Source of the DNA: Gemmatimonadaceae bacterium
Lineage (GTDB): Bacteria; Latescibacterota; UBA2968; UBA8231
Direction: 5' to 3'
DNA length: 9,107 nt
NCBI GenBank assembly: GCA_002726335.1
Contig: PBSR01000116.1
Span: 1-9,107 of the forward strand
The notes below the pieces were generated by a model. It did no database searches, had not been told where the DNA came from, and worked only from the letters and a program-made list of their open reading frames with translations. The translations under genes and the position numbers were made by a program. Shown piece by piece: positions 1-7,833 of this stretch; positions within the stretch are counted from its first letter, which is position 1, and each line of letters opens with the position of its first letter.

Positions 1-810
1 CTGCCGATCCATCAGCTGAATGTCGACGGCGGCAGCACACCCAACTACATGCTCGGTGACTTCTCCAGAGGCGAGGAAGAGATCGAGCTGGTCTGCAGGA
101 TGGTGCGCGCCGCCGGGGCCGCCGGCATCCCGGCGATCAAGTACTTCCTCTGCGAGATGGAGAATCAGCGCACCGAGAGCGTGCCGCCCGGGCGCGGCAA
201 CACGCGCTACTCTACCTTCGATCTGTCCCGGGCCGACTCGGTCACCCACCGCTACGACCAGCCCGTGACCGCCGAGCAGAACTGGGAGCGTGTGACCTTC
301 TTCCTCGAAAGGGTGATTCCCGTGGCCCAGGAAGCGCAGGTGCGCATGGCCTGCCACCCCTGCGATCCCTGGTTGCCCCCGGGGTTCAAGGGCGTGGACC
401 GCATCCTCGGCGGCGCCGACGGATTCAAGCATTTTGTCGATATCTGCCCGAGCCCCTACCATGGTCTGAACCTGTGTCTCGGCTGTATGGCCGAGAGTGT
501 CGAAGACCCGCCGAAGGAAGTACCGGAGATCCTGCGTTACTTTGGTGAGCGCCGGAAGATTCACCTCATCCACTTCCGCAACATCTTCGGCGGCCGATGC
601 AAGTTTCAGGAGGTCTGGCCCGACGAGGGCGTGATGGACATGTATGTATTGATGAAGACCCTCCACGAGGTGGGATACCCGCACATGGTCGTTCCCGATC
701 ACGCCCCGCAGAGCGACGCAGCGGGAAGCAGGGAGCAATCCTTCGCCTTCCAGTTCGGGTATATCCGGGCGATGCTGCAGAGCGTCGCTTCGGTTCGAAA
801 CGGCAGCTGA
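1..810 (+). CDS. uxuA: Mannonate dehydratase (UxuA family), C-terminal part, 5' truncated
   Basis: The reading frame is open from the first base of the window to the TGA at 808-810, giving 269 residues. UxuA enzymes are usually about 350-400 residues, so roughly the N-terminal quarter is missing. The family dehydrates D-mannonate to 2-keto-3-deoxy-D-gluconate in the cytosol using a divalent metal in a TIM barrel. The expected metal and catalytic residues can be placed by motif, numbered within this fragment: His119 in CHPCDP, Cys159 in LCLG, His191 in IHFRNI, and Asp233-His234 in VPDH. The segment DEGVMDMYVLMKTLHEVGYP before the last motif is also characteristic. The next gene, an enolase-superfamily enzyme, begins 12 bp downstream, which fits a sugar-acid pathway. 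Substrate is inferred from family; some UxuA-like TIM-barrel proteins may act on other aldonates. Confidence 0.85.
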   Translation: MPIHQLNVDGGSTPNYMLGDFSRGEEEIELVCRMVRAAGAAGIPAIKYFLCEMENQRTESVPPGRGNTRYSTFDLSRADSVTHRYDQPVTAEQNWERVTFFLERVIPVAQEAQVRMACHPCDPWLPPGFKGVDRILGGADGFKHFVDICPSPYHGLNLCLGCMAESVEDPPKEVPEILRYFGERRKIHLIHFRNIFGGRCKFQEVWPDEGVMDMYVLMKTLHEVGYPHMVVPDHAPQSDAAGSREQSFAFQFGYIRAMLQSVASVRNGS

Positions 811-814
811 GGAG
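809..814 (+). promoter_or_regulatory. Ribosome binding site GAGGAG for the GTG start at 823
   Basis: GAGGAG lies 8 nt before the GTG at 823 and overlaps the TGA of the preceding gene. It supports the GTG at 823 as the real start and suggests translational coupling of the two enzymes. Confidence 0.6.
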
Positions 815-822
815 CGTGAGCC

Positions 823-1947
823 GTGCGTATCACTTCCCTGGAGACGATCCCGATCCTGGTTCCCCTGAAACAGGGGCTGACGACCAAGACCGCCCACGGT
901 GAGCATATCGATTCACCGTACGTGCTGGTCAAGGTGCATACCGACGAGGGGGTCGTCGGCCTCGGTGAAGCCACCCTCGCGCCGCGCTGGAGCGGCGAGA
1001 CGAGCCCCGGGTGTGTCGCTGCCGTGGAGCAGGTGCTGGCCCCCGCTGTTGTGGGTGCCGACCCGCGCGACGTGCGTGATATCGCCCGACGTCTCCAGAG
1101 GGCGATCCGTCTCAACCCTTTTGCCAGGGCTGCCGTCGAGATGGCCTGCTGGGACATCGCCGGCAAGGCGGCGGATCTCCCCGTCTACCGGCTCCTCGGT
1201 GGCCGGGTCCGCGACGAGGTCCCGATGAAAATGGTCGTAGGCGCCTTCGACGTACCTCGGGCCGTGGCCCTGGCGCAGCGTTTCCTCGACGGTGGTACGC
1301 GCCATCTGAAGGTGAAGGTCGGCCTCGACCCGGCGCAGGACATCGAGCGGGTTCGCGCCGTCCGTGAGCTGGCGGGCCCGCAGGTTACGATTGGCGTCGA
1401 TGCCAACTGCGGCTGGAGTGTGTCGACGGCGAAGCGCGCCCTGCGGGAGCTGGAGACGTTCGACGTAACCTTCGCCGAGCAGCCCGTCGGCACCGACGAC
1501 CCGCGCGCCCTGGCACAGGTGCGCGCGGCAACGACGATCCCCATCATGGCGGACGAGAGCGTCTTCACGCCACAGCAGGCGCTCGAGGTCGTCCGTGCGG
1601 GCGCCGCCGATATCATCGCCGTGTATCCGGGCAAGAACGCCGGGATCCTGGAGTCCCTGGCCATCGCCGACATCGCCGCCGCCGCCGGACTGGTCTGCAG
1701 CATGGGCAGCAATCTCGAGCTCGGCATCGCCACCGCCGCCATGCTGCATCTGGCCGTGGCCTGTCCCGCCATCGACTCGGAGACCTATCCCGGCGACCTG
1801 CTGGGGCCTCTCTACCACGAGGCGGACATGGTCACGGAGCCGCTGCGGCTGGGACCCGAGGTCGCGCTGGCGCCGGAAGGTCCGGGATTGGGCGTCGAGC
1901 TCGACGAGGACCAGGTCGAACGCTTCCGGGATCGGACACGGCCGTGA
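823..1947 (+). CDS. Enolase-superfamily enzyme (mandelate racemase / muconate lactonizing type)
   Basis: This 374-residue protein has the normal length and two-domain plan of the family: an N-terminal capping domain (about 1-120), then a (beta/alpha)7-beta barrel. Members abstract the proton alpha to a carboxylate and stabilise the enolate with Mg2+; reactions include sugar-acid dehydration, racemisation, epimerisation and cycloisomerisation. Visible catalytic elements are the KVK motif (Lys163, Lys165), Asp193 in DANCGW, Glu219 in AEQP and Asp244-Glu245 in ADES, giving the three acidic metal ligands. The expected second catalytic Lys, by comparison with KxxxxG motifs, falls on Tyr268 in AVYPGKNAG, with Lys271 nearby, so the exact reaction is unclear. 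The GTG start is supported by GAGGAG 8 nt upstream. It follows the mannonate dehydratase by 12 bp and its TGA overlaps the next start (GTGA). A sugar-acid dehydratase or epimerase is likely; an amino-acid or hydroxyproline-derivative enzyme cannot be excluded. Confidence 0.9.
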   Translation: MRITSLETIPILVPLKQGLTTKTAHGEHIDSPYVLVKVHTDEGVVGLGEATLAPRWSGETSPGCVAAVEQVLAPAVVGADPRDVRDIARRLQRAIRLNPFARAAVEMACWDIAGKAADLPVYRLLGGRVRDEVPMKMVVGAFDVPRAVALAQRFLDGGTRHLKVKVGLDPAQDIERVRAVRELAGPQVTIGVDANCGWSVSTAKRALRELETFDVTFAEQPVGTDDPRALAQVRAATTIPIMADESVFTPQQALEVVRAGAADIIAVYPGKNAGILESLAIADIAAAAGLVCSMGSNLELGIATAAMLHLAVACPAIDSETYPGDLLGPLYHEADMVTEPLRLGPEVALAPEGPGLGVELDEDQVERFRDRTRP

Positions 1948-3185
1948 GCCGTCTCTATTACAGCGAAGAAGGCCGGGTCCTGCCCGGTCTGTGCGAGGAG
2001 CTGACCCGTTTCCGGCACGCGCGCAAGCATCTGGAGCTGCCGGCCACGGAGTCGCCGGCACAGATATGGATCCTGGCGCGGGCGTATCCCGATTGTCAGG
2101 CAACCTTGCGATTGTCCGTCAACGGTGTCGATGTGGCCGCCATCGAACCCGAACGCCCCGGCGCCTGGTACTGGCACCGCGTCGACGTGGATCCTGGTGT
2201 ATTGCAGGCCGGCATGAACCGCTTCGACCTGTGGGCGGACAGCAGCGCCATGGACGCCTGGTCGCTGGCGTTGGAAACCGGGCACGCCAGTCCCGACAGC
2301 GAGCTCAGCGACGATGGTGGCACGAACTGGCGCCGGGAACGTATGGGGTATCTGAACGCTGTTCTGGCCGAGTACGTCGTGCGTGTCCGGCTGGCCGAAG
2401 GCGCTGATCCGGCGCCGCCACCCGTTGTCTGGGAGAATCGCGATTCACCCAGATTGGCGAGCCTTCGTCAGCGTGTCCCTCGGGCAGCACGTGGCGACGG
2501 GGATGTCCTCGACCGGGTGCGCGCCCTGTCGAGCTGGCTCGCCGGCAGCTGGGAACACACCAGCTCGGCCCGGGCCGAACAGTATGCCCCCTGGGATGCG
2601 GAAACGCTGCTGGCCTGGGCCCCCGGCCAACGGGGACACAACGGCAAGCGCCCCATCGCCATGTGTGTGCACTACGCCGCCGCACTCGTCAGCGCGGCGC
2701 AGGCAGTCGGCATACCGGCGCGCTGTGCTGTCCTGACCGAGGCTGTCAATGGCATGCAGGGGCATTTCGTCGCCGAGGTCTGGGAACCCGATCTGGGCAA
2801 GTGGGTCGTCGTCGACCCCAATGCGGATGCCATGTTCGTGCAGGATGGTATACCTATGTCGATGACCGAGATCCAGAACGCCGGACAAGGCATCGGTGAG
2901 CTCATCGAGTTCGGGCCGGGGACGGAGTTCCAGTTGACCTTTCCGCACATCGTCGAGTTCGCCGAGCAGAACCTGAAGAAGGGTGTCTGTTTCCGTCATC
3001 GCAGCGTCTGGCACCGCGCCGACCTGCTGACGTCGCCGTGGATGTCCCCGCCCGCCCACGGATCGCTGAGCTACTGTGAGACGGGGCTGGTGTGGGAGCG
3101 GCGTGAGCTGGACCGCGGTTTCGGCATGTTCCCCGCCTTCGGCGATTCGTCGTGGTTTGACGCTGCGCCTGCCGGCTGGCTGTAG
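1944..3185 (+). CDS. Transglutaminase-like domain protein with N-terminal beta-sandwich
   Basis: This 413-residue protein starts at a GTG overlapping the preceding TGA by 4 bp (GTGA); no clear ribosome binding site is seen, so it is probably translated by coupling. There is no signal peptide or membrane segment, so it appears cytosolic. Residues about 36-150 are beta-rich, with RLSVNGVDV, GMNRFDLWAD and EYVVRVRL strands resembling a jelly-roll or galactose-binding fold. Residues about 185-300 form a transglutaminase-like core with Cys241 in MCVHYAAAL, followed by the usual GIPAR, His274 in GHFVAEVW and Asp291 in VVVDPN, a complete Cys-His-Asp triad. The roughly 110 C-terminal residues are unrecognised. 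Such bacterial proteins are usually thiol hydrolases (peptidase or amidase type) rather than crosslinkers. Its substrate and its reason for lying among sugar genes are unknown. Confidence 0.85.
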   Translation: MSRLYYSEEGRVLPGLCEELTRFRHARKHLELPATESPAQIWILARAYPDCQATLRLSVNGVDVAAIEPERPGAWYWHRVDVDPGVLQAGMNRFDLWADSSAMDAWSLALETGHASPDSELSDDGGTNWRRERMGYLNAVLAEYVVRVRLAEGADPAPPPVVWENRDSPRLASLRQRVPRAARGDGDVLDRVRALSSWLAGSWEHTSSARAEQYAPWDAETLLAWAPGQRGHNGKRPIAMCVHYAAALVSAAQAVGIPARCAVLTEAVNGMQGHFVAEVWEPDLGKWVVVDPNADAMFVQDGIPMSMTEIQNAGQGIGELIEFGPGTEFQLTFPHIVEFAEQNLKKGVCFRHRSVWHRADLLTSPWMSPPAHGSLSYCETGLVWERRELDRGFGMFPAFGDSSWFDAAPAGWL

Positions 3186-3217
3186 TGCTCATCACTGGGA
3201 ACCATCGTCCGTCTGAC

Positions 3218-3223
3218 GGGGAG
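3218..3223 (+). promoter_or_regulatory. Ribosome binding site GGGGAG for the gene at 3229
   Basis: GGGGAG lies 5 nt before the ATG at 3229, inside the 43-bp gap (3186-3228) that is the largest spacer in the window. I see no convincing -10/-35 pair or terminator hairpin in this gap, so read-through from upstream is the simplest reading. Confidence 0.5.
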
Positions 3224-3228
3224 ATCCC

Positions 3229-5577
3229 ATGCTGATTCGCAACTACCGACATTACTCTCTCGCCGTCGTCCTGTCGGCTCTGATCGCCGTTCAGGTCCTG
3301 GCCCAGGGCGCGGCCAGGCTCACGCCTCGCGCCGACGTGGAGCTGCAGCCGGTACGGGTAGACATTCCGCCGCAGTTCAGCCATCTGCCTGACACCCTGA
3401 GTGTCAATCTGCCCCCCGGATTCCGCGCCAGGGTCTACGCCGCTTTCGAGACGGTGGACCGGCCCCGTTTCATGGCTTTCGACGACCACGGTGTCCTGCA
3501 CGTGGCCAACATGGATGACGACGAGATCGTCGCCCTTCCCGACCACGATGGTGACGGGTTCGCCGACGAGGCCATCGTCGTGGCTGCCGGTTTCGAACGG
3601 CCCCACAGTCTCGGCTTCTATGATGGCGATCTCTACGTCGGGGATCGCGGCCAGATCGTCCGTTTCATGGATGCCGACGACGACGGCATCTATGAACAGC
3701 GCGAGGTCTTTGCCGATGATATTCCCAGTAGCGGCGGCCATTCGACGCGGACCCTCATCATCGATGAACCAGGCGGCAAGATGTACCTCGGGGTAGGCTG
3801 GCCCTGCGACCTGTGCCGACGCAACGATGGCGCCGAACGCGGCGCCGTGTTGCAGTTCAACCTGGATGGGTCGGGACGACGGGTGTACGCCAACGGCATG
3901 CGCAATCCGATCGGGCTGGCCATCCATCCCGCCACGGGTGAGCTGTGGGGCACCAACAACGGCCACGACCTGGAGGGCGTCGACAGCCCCCCCGAGTGGA
4001 TCGACATCATCCGCGACGGCAGCTTCCACGGCATGCCCTTCGCCTATGGGTACCAAGTGTGGGCCGACTTCACGATCCCCGCCTACCGCGATGAGATCCT
4101 GCCGCTCACGGCGGCCGACTCCGCCCTCGTGGCAACCATGGAACCACCTGTTGCTCTGGTGCCGGCACACACGGCGCCCATGGACATCCACTTCTACGAC
4201 CACGATCACTTTCCTGCCCGCTACCGGCACGCCGCTTTCGTCGCCCTGCACGCCGGCCACGCCAAGCTGGCTCCCATCGAAGGCTACTCCGTCGTCACTC
4301 TTTTCAGTGAACCGGACGGGTCCAACGCCCGGGTGGCAGATTTCATGACCGGCTTCCAGACGGGAACCGAGGTCGACGACGTGTGGGGCTATCCCATGGG
4401 CATTACGAGCGACGCGGCAGGCAGACTGTACGTCAGCAGTGATCTCGGCAACCCCCTCATCCTGCGCCTCGAACACAGCCCCCTGGTGGCGACGTGGCGC
4501 CACGACATACCGGACAGCCTGGGTCCCCGCGACACCTTCGTCGCCAGCGGGTCGGTGCGTATCGAACGCGTCGATCCGGAGGGGCCGGCCCCGGAGGCGA
4601 CCGCTGATCTGAGCCAGCTGGGTGGCCTCGCCGATGTGTCCCTCAGACGTGGTGACGATGGCACCTTCGGCTGGCTGTTCCGCATGGCGGCGTCGGGCGC
4701 TCCCCCCGGCCTGAAGACGGTGGCCATCACCGTGCGCCAGGAGGCGTCGCCTCGAGCGCATGTCGTACGGCTGACGCAACAGGTCGCTCTGCTGCCTCGA
4801 GAACGGGAGGATCTGGTAATCTTCGGCGAGGAGCTGGCGCCTGGCTGGCAGGTGCTGCATCAGACCTTCGTCGAGGAGCGTGGCGTGGACTTGAACGAGG
4901 ACGGCATCGTACACAGCGGCACTGTGGCTGCCGGGTTCCGCGTTTTCGCCGGCAACTGGGACTGGGTGGTTCGCTTCCGCCCCGAGTCCCCTGTAGATCC
5001 TCTCGGCTTCGAGAAGCTGCGGTTCGCCTTTCACGCGGGGTTGTTCGACCGGGATCCGACGGATGACTTCAACATCTACGTCGCCGGTCGCCTGATCGAC
5101 CTCGTCGAGGAAGGCTACGTGGACATCACCTCGAAGGAATGGCAGATCGTCGACGTGCAACTCGCCGCCTTCGGACCGCCGCAGCCCATCAAGGAGGCGA
5201 CCTTCGGAGGAGACTTCTCCCGACGCTTCTACCTGGACGACGTCCGTCTGGTGGCCGGCGCTCCGATCACCGCCGTCACCGATGACGACACGACGCCCGA
5301 CGCCTACCAGCTGGGCTCCAACTACCCGAACCCGTTCAACAGCGGCACCGTGATCCCCTACGACCTCGATGTCGCGCGGGACGTACGGTTGTCCATCTAC
5401 AACCTCGCCGGACAGCGCGTAGGGCTCCTCGTCGACGGCCCCCGGACGCCCGGGCACCATGACGTGCCTTGGTCGGGGCGAAACGACGACGGACAGACAC
5501 TGGCCAGCGGCGTGTATTTCTACCGGTTGCGGTCGGCCGCCGGGGTGGTGACCCGCAAGCTGGTTCTGGTGCGGTAG
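3229..5577 (+). CDS. Secreted glucose/sorbosone dehydrogenase-like beta-propeller with C-terminal T9SS-type sorting domain
   Basis: This 782-residue exported protein has a signal peptide (about 1-25, likely cut after VLA). A beta-propeller of the PQQ glucose/sorbosone dehydrogenase family spans about 55-417. It shows LPPGFRARVYA, GGHSTRT (His171, equivalent by motif to the catalytic-base His of soluble glucose dehydrogenase; Arg174), a Cys193-x-x-Cys196 pair, and GMRNPIGLAIHPATGELW (223 onward). Two acidic loops, 105-114 and 148-156, resemble Ca2+-binding D-x-D-x-D-G sites. Residues about 430-525 look Ig-like. Residues 528-676 form a beta-sandwich ending in YLDDVRL, possibly carbohydrate-binding. 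Residues 695-782 are a FlgD-like/type IX sorting domain starting SNYPNPFN and containing GQTLASGVYFYRL. It is likely attached to or released at the cell surface, perhaps oxidising a sugar. Cofactor and substrate are inferred from family, and some relatives may only bind. Confidence 0.88.
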   Translation: MLIRNYRHYSLAVVLSALIAVQVLAQGAARLTPRADVELQPVRVDIPPQFSHLPDTLSVNLPPGFRARVYAAFETVDRPRFMAFDDHGVLHVANMDDDEIVALPDHDGDGFADEAIVVAAGFERPHSLGFYDGDLYVGDRGQIVRFMDADDDGIYEQREVFADDIPSSGGHSTRTLIIDEPGGKMYLGVGWPCDLCRRNDGAERGAVLQFNLDGSGRRVYANGMRNPIGLAIHPATGELWGTNNGHDLEGVDSPPEWIDIIRDGSFHGMPFAYGYQVWADFTIPAYRDEILPLTAADSALVATMEPPVALVPAHTAPMDIHFYDHDHFPARYRHAAFVALHAGHAKLAPIEGYSVVTLFSEPDGSNARVADFMTGFQTGTEVDDVWGYPMGITSDAAGRLYVSSDLGNPLILRLEHSPLVATWRHDIPDSLGPRDTFVASGSVRIERVDPEGPAPEATADLSQLGGLADVSLRRGDDGTFGWLFRMAASGAPPGLKTVAITVRQEASPRAHVVRLTQQVALLPREREDLVIFGEELAPGWQVLHQTFVEERGVDLNEDGIVHSGTVAAGFRVFAGNWDWVVRFRPESPVDPLGFEKLRFAFHAGLFDRDPTDDFNIYVAGRLIDLVEEGYVDITSKEWQIVDVQLAAFGPPQPIKEATFGGDFSRRFYLDDVRLVAGAPITAVTDDDTTPDAYQLGSNYPNPFNSGTVIPYDLDVARDVRLSIYNLAGQRVGLLVDGPRTPGHHDVPWSGRNDDGQTLASGVYFYRLRSAAGVVTRKLVLVR
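5323..5574 (+). other. FlgD-like / type IX secretion C-terminal sorting domain (codons 699-782 of the 3229 gene)
   Basis: The protein end carries the YPNPFN opening, then SIYNLAGQRV, a W-S-G-R-NDDGQ segment and ASGVYFYRL, ending TRKLVLVR. This order is the classic Por-type/FlgD-like module appended to secreted proteins in FCB-group bacteria. It is the best phylogenetic clue in the window. No secretion machinery gene is present here. Confidence 0.85.
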
Positions 5578-5587
5578 TGTCCTGTCC

Positions 5588-6898
5588 ATGACCAGGTACC
5601 CCGCCGCCACACTGCGCAATAGGTCCGTTCTGGCCGCTCTGTGCCTGGGCTGCCTCCTGTCCATCCCCTTTGTCGGCTGCGCCCCATCGGGTCAAGCCGA
5701 CGACGCCGACGTTGTCGAGATCGAGTTCTGGACGATCGCTCTCGGTGACGCTTTCGCCGACTACATCAACGGCATGATCGAACGCTACGAGGCAGAACAC
5801 CCGGACGTTCGGGTGCAATGGGTCGACGTCAGCGGCGGCGAAGTGGCGGAGAAGTTCATCGCCTCTCTGGTCGCCGGCGACCCGCCGGACGTGGCCAACA
5901 TCTACGACCTGCCCCGTTTTCTCGAGCACGGAGTCTTGAGCAACGTCGACGAGCTCGTCTCTGCCGAGGAGAAAGCCAAACGCATCGAGGCCTTCTGGCA
6001 CGGCATGGGCTGGTACCAGGGCGCCAACTATGTCCTGCCCTGGTACTCCGGCGTCAACATGCTGTGGTACAACAAGGAGATCTTCGCTCAGGCCGGGCTC
6101 GATCCGGAGCGGCCGCCGCGCACGATGCAGGAGATGTTCGAGTTTGGCCGCACGATCCACGAACGTACGGGGAAGTACGGCGTGTCCTGGCGCCTGCACC
6201 CGTCTCTGGTAGCGCCGCCCTGGTTGATCCTGCGCCTGGAGAACGTCTGGCCCTTGTTCGACGACGAGCGCCGCCGCACGACGATCAACCGGGCCGAATC
6301 CCTCGACGTCTTCCAGGACTGGGTCGAAGCCTACCAGAGCGGCGTTCTACCACCCGAAGCCCTGGCCGCGGCGCATCGAGACGAAGTCAACTGGTTCATC
6401 GAAGGTCGCGCCGCCATGCTGCCCTTCTCCGGTGGCTGGATCACGCGCTATTTCGACCCCTCATTCGAGGACAAAGCTGGCATGGCGCCCATGCCCCGTG
6501 GGGCGTTGGGCAAGGTTCCGGCCAGCAGTCAGGTCCTCGTCGTGCCCAGGGACTCGCCCCACGTGGCGCAGGCCATCGACTTCGGCCTGTTCGTCACCAA
6601 TGACGAGAACCAGCTCGAGTTCTGCTCCTATGTCGCCATCCTGCCATCGACGAAGGTGGCCGCCGCCGATCCCTTCTTTCAGCAGCCGCCCCGCAACCAG
6701 TCGGACGAGGCCAACCAGATCTCGGCGCGGGATCTGCCCAATGCCTTCGTCGCCGCCCCTCCCGACGTGCGCGGTTGGAGCCGCATGGAGGACATCCTCT
6801 ACGAAGAGTTCGCCAAGGCGCTTGCCGGCGAGCAGAGCGCCCAGGCGGCGCTCGATCGAATTGAAGACAAATGGAATCACCGACTGCGCTTCCAGTGA
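5588..6898 (+). CDS. ABC transporter sugar-binding lipoprotein (extracellular solute-binding protein family 1)
   Basis: This 436-residue protein begins at an ATG 10 bp after the previous stop, without an obvious ribosome binding site. Its leader has basic Arg10/Arg12, a hydrophobic stretch (14-29) and a lipobox-like FVGC, with Cys31 the likely lipidated residue; Phe at -3 is atypical, and the earlier Cys22 (CLGC) fits less well. The mature part follows the family-1 binding-protein pattern: VEIEFWT strand, IERYEAEHPDVRVQWVDV, KFIASLVAGDPPDVANI, then PWYSGVNMLWYNKEIF (151 onward) and AGLDPERPPRT, a signature of UgpB/MalE-like sugar-binding proteins. Near the end, VVPRDSPHVAQAIDFGLF and LPSTK are typical too. 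It should capture an oligosaccharide, sugar acid or polyol and deliver it to the two downstream permeases. Its end overlaps the next gene. Ligand identity cannot be read from sequence. Confidence 0.92.
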   Translation: MTRYPAATLRNRSVLAALCLGCLLSIPFVGCAPSGQADDADVVEIEFWTIALGDAFADYINGMIERYEAEHPDVRVQWVDVSGGEVAEKFIASLVAGDPPDVANIYDLPRFLEHGVLSNVDELVSAEEKAKRIEAFWHGMGWYQGANYVLPWYSGVNMLWYNKEIFAQAGLDPERPPRTMQEMFEFGRTIHERTGKYGVSWRLHPSLVAPPWLILRLENVWPLFDDERRRTTINRAESLDVFQDWVEAYQSGVLPPEALAAAHRDEVNWFIEGRAAMLPFSGGWITRYFDPSFEDKAGMAPMPRGALGKVPASSQVLVVPRDSPHVAQAIDFGLFVTNDENQLEFCSYVAILPSTKVAAADPFFQQPPRNQSDEANQISARDLPNAFVAAPPDVRGWSRMEDILYEEFAKALAGEQSAQAALDRIEDKWNHRLRFQ

Positions 6899-7833
6899 AA
6901 CGCCGGCGGCAATGGACGTGGACGCCGTACCTGTTCATGGCCCCCGGGTTGCTGATGCTGGCCACGTTCTTCGCCTACCCGCTGCTCGACACGTTCTGGC
7001 TCAGTGTCCACACATACAACATCTTCCCCCCCCCGGAATTCGCCGGTCTCGACAACTTCCGTCGCGCCTTCGGCGACGAGCTGTTCTGGCGCGTCACCGC
7101 CAACACCCTGCTCTACGCCGCCATCGTCGTGCCGGCCCTGGTCGTCCTGTCCTTCTTCCTGTCCCTGCTGGTCAACAACCTCGTGCCGGGGATCCGCGTC
7201 TTCCGCACCGCGTACTACATCCCCGTCGTCACTTCGATCGTCGTGGCCGGCATCATCTGGAAGTGGCTCTACAACTCGGATGGGCTGCTCAATGCTTTTC
7301 TGCGGGGATTCGGAATCGCCGGGCCCTCCTGGCTGGCCGACACGCGCGGGGTGCCGCAGGCGCTGTTCGATTTCCTCGGCATCGGTTTCACTTCTCCCTG
7401 GCTGTCCGAACCGGCCATCGCCCTGTTCTCGGTGGCCATGGTCACCATCTGGAAGGCCTCGCCCTACTACATGATCATTTACCTGGCCGGCCTCCAGGGC
7501 ATCCCGCCACAGCTGGAGGAAGCCGCCCGCGTCGATGGTGCCGGCTGGTGGCAGGTCGTGCGCAACGTCACGATTCCGTCGATCAAGCCGTACACGCTGG
7601 TGGTCTCCATCATCGCCACCATCGGCGCCCTGCGCACCTTTGGTGAGGTCTACGTCATGACGGGAGGCGGTCCCTTCCATCGGACGAACCTTCTCAGCTA
7701 CTACATCTACACCCTGGGCTTCAGATATCTCGAAGTGGGGTACGCCGCCGCCGTGTCCCTGCTGCTGCTGGTTCTCATCCTGGTATTCGCCATCCTCAAT
7801 TTCCGCCTCTCCGGCGGTGATCAGACCGCCTGA
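6871..7833 (+). CDS. ABC sugar transporter permease, MalF/UgpA type
   Basis: This 320-residue inner-membrane protein has six likely membrane segments, at about 20-43, 77-101, 114-134, 185-208, 241-262 and 291-313. The binding-protein-dependent permease EAA loop lies at 216-240 (EEAARVDGAGWWQVVRN then IPSIKP), with the conserved Gly at 223; this loop docks on the ATPase. Two starts are possible. The ATG at 6871 overlaps the binding-protein gene by 28 bp. A GTG at 6895 (codon 9) gives a 4-bp GTGA overlap like that at 1944 and puts KRRR directly ahead of the first membrane segment. I kept the ATG, but the GTG is credible. A run of nine C (7026-7034) lies within the coding sequence. It pairs with the permease that follows; the transported sugar is unknown. 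Confidence 0.92.
   Translation: MESPTALPVKRRRQWTWTPYLFMAPGLLMLATFFAYPLLDTFWLSVHTYNIFPPPEFAGLDNFRRAFGDELFWRVTANTLLYAAIVVPALVVLSFFLSLLVNNLVPGIRVFRTAYYIPVVTSIVVAGIIWKWLYNSDGLLNAFLRGFGIAGPSWLADTRGVPQALFDFLGIGFTSPWLSEPAIALFSVAMVTIWKASPYYMIIYLAGLQGIPPQLEEAARVDGAGWWQVVRNVTIPSIKPYTLVVSIIATIGALRTFGEVYVMTGGGPFHRTNLLSYYIYTLGFRYLEVGYAAAVSLLLLVLILVFAILNFRLSGGDQTA

Noticed and set aside
913..2103. 396-codon minus-strand open frame opposite the enolase-superfamily gene
   Set aside because: Low-complexity, Arg/Gly/Asp-rich translation without family motifs. The + strand frame carries all the expected catalytic motifs, so this is a shadow frame.
3209..3219. Small inverted repeat CCGT-CTG-ACGG before the ATG at 3229
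   Set aside because: Only a 4-bp stem with a 3-nt loop and no T-run. It is too weak for a terminator or a convincing regulatory hairpin, though it abuts the ribosome binding site.
3187..3228. Possible internal promoter in the largest intergenic gap
   Set aside because: I see no believable -35/-10 pair. Promoter rules for this lineage are poorly known, so absence is not proof, but nothing supports a call.
2902..5664. Very long (920-codon) open frame on the minus strand opposite the propeller gene
   Set aside because: It mirrors the codon phase of a GC-rich + strand gene, where antisense stops are rare. Its translation shows no recognisable domain, while the + strand protein has clear signal peptide, propeller and sorting motifs.
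5799..5814. Near-palindrome ACCCGGACGTTCGGGT, resembling a LacI-family operator
   Set aside because: It lies well inside the binding-protein coding region, about 210 bp past its start, has one mismatched pair, and such near-palindromes are expected by chance in GC-rich DNA. No regulator gene is present.
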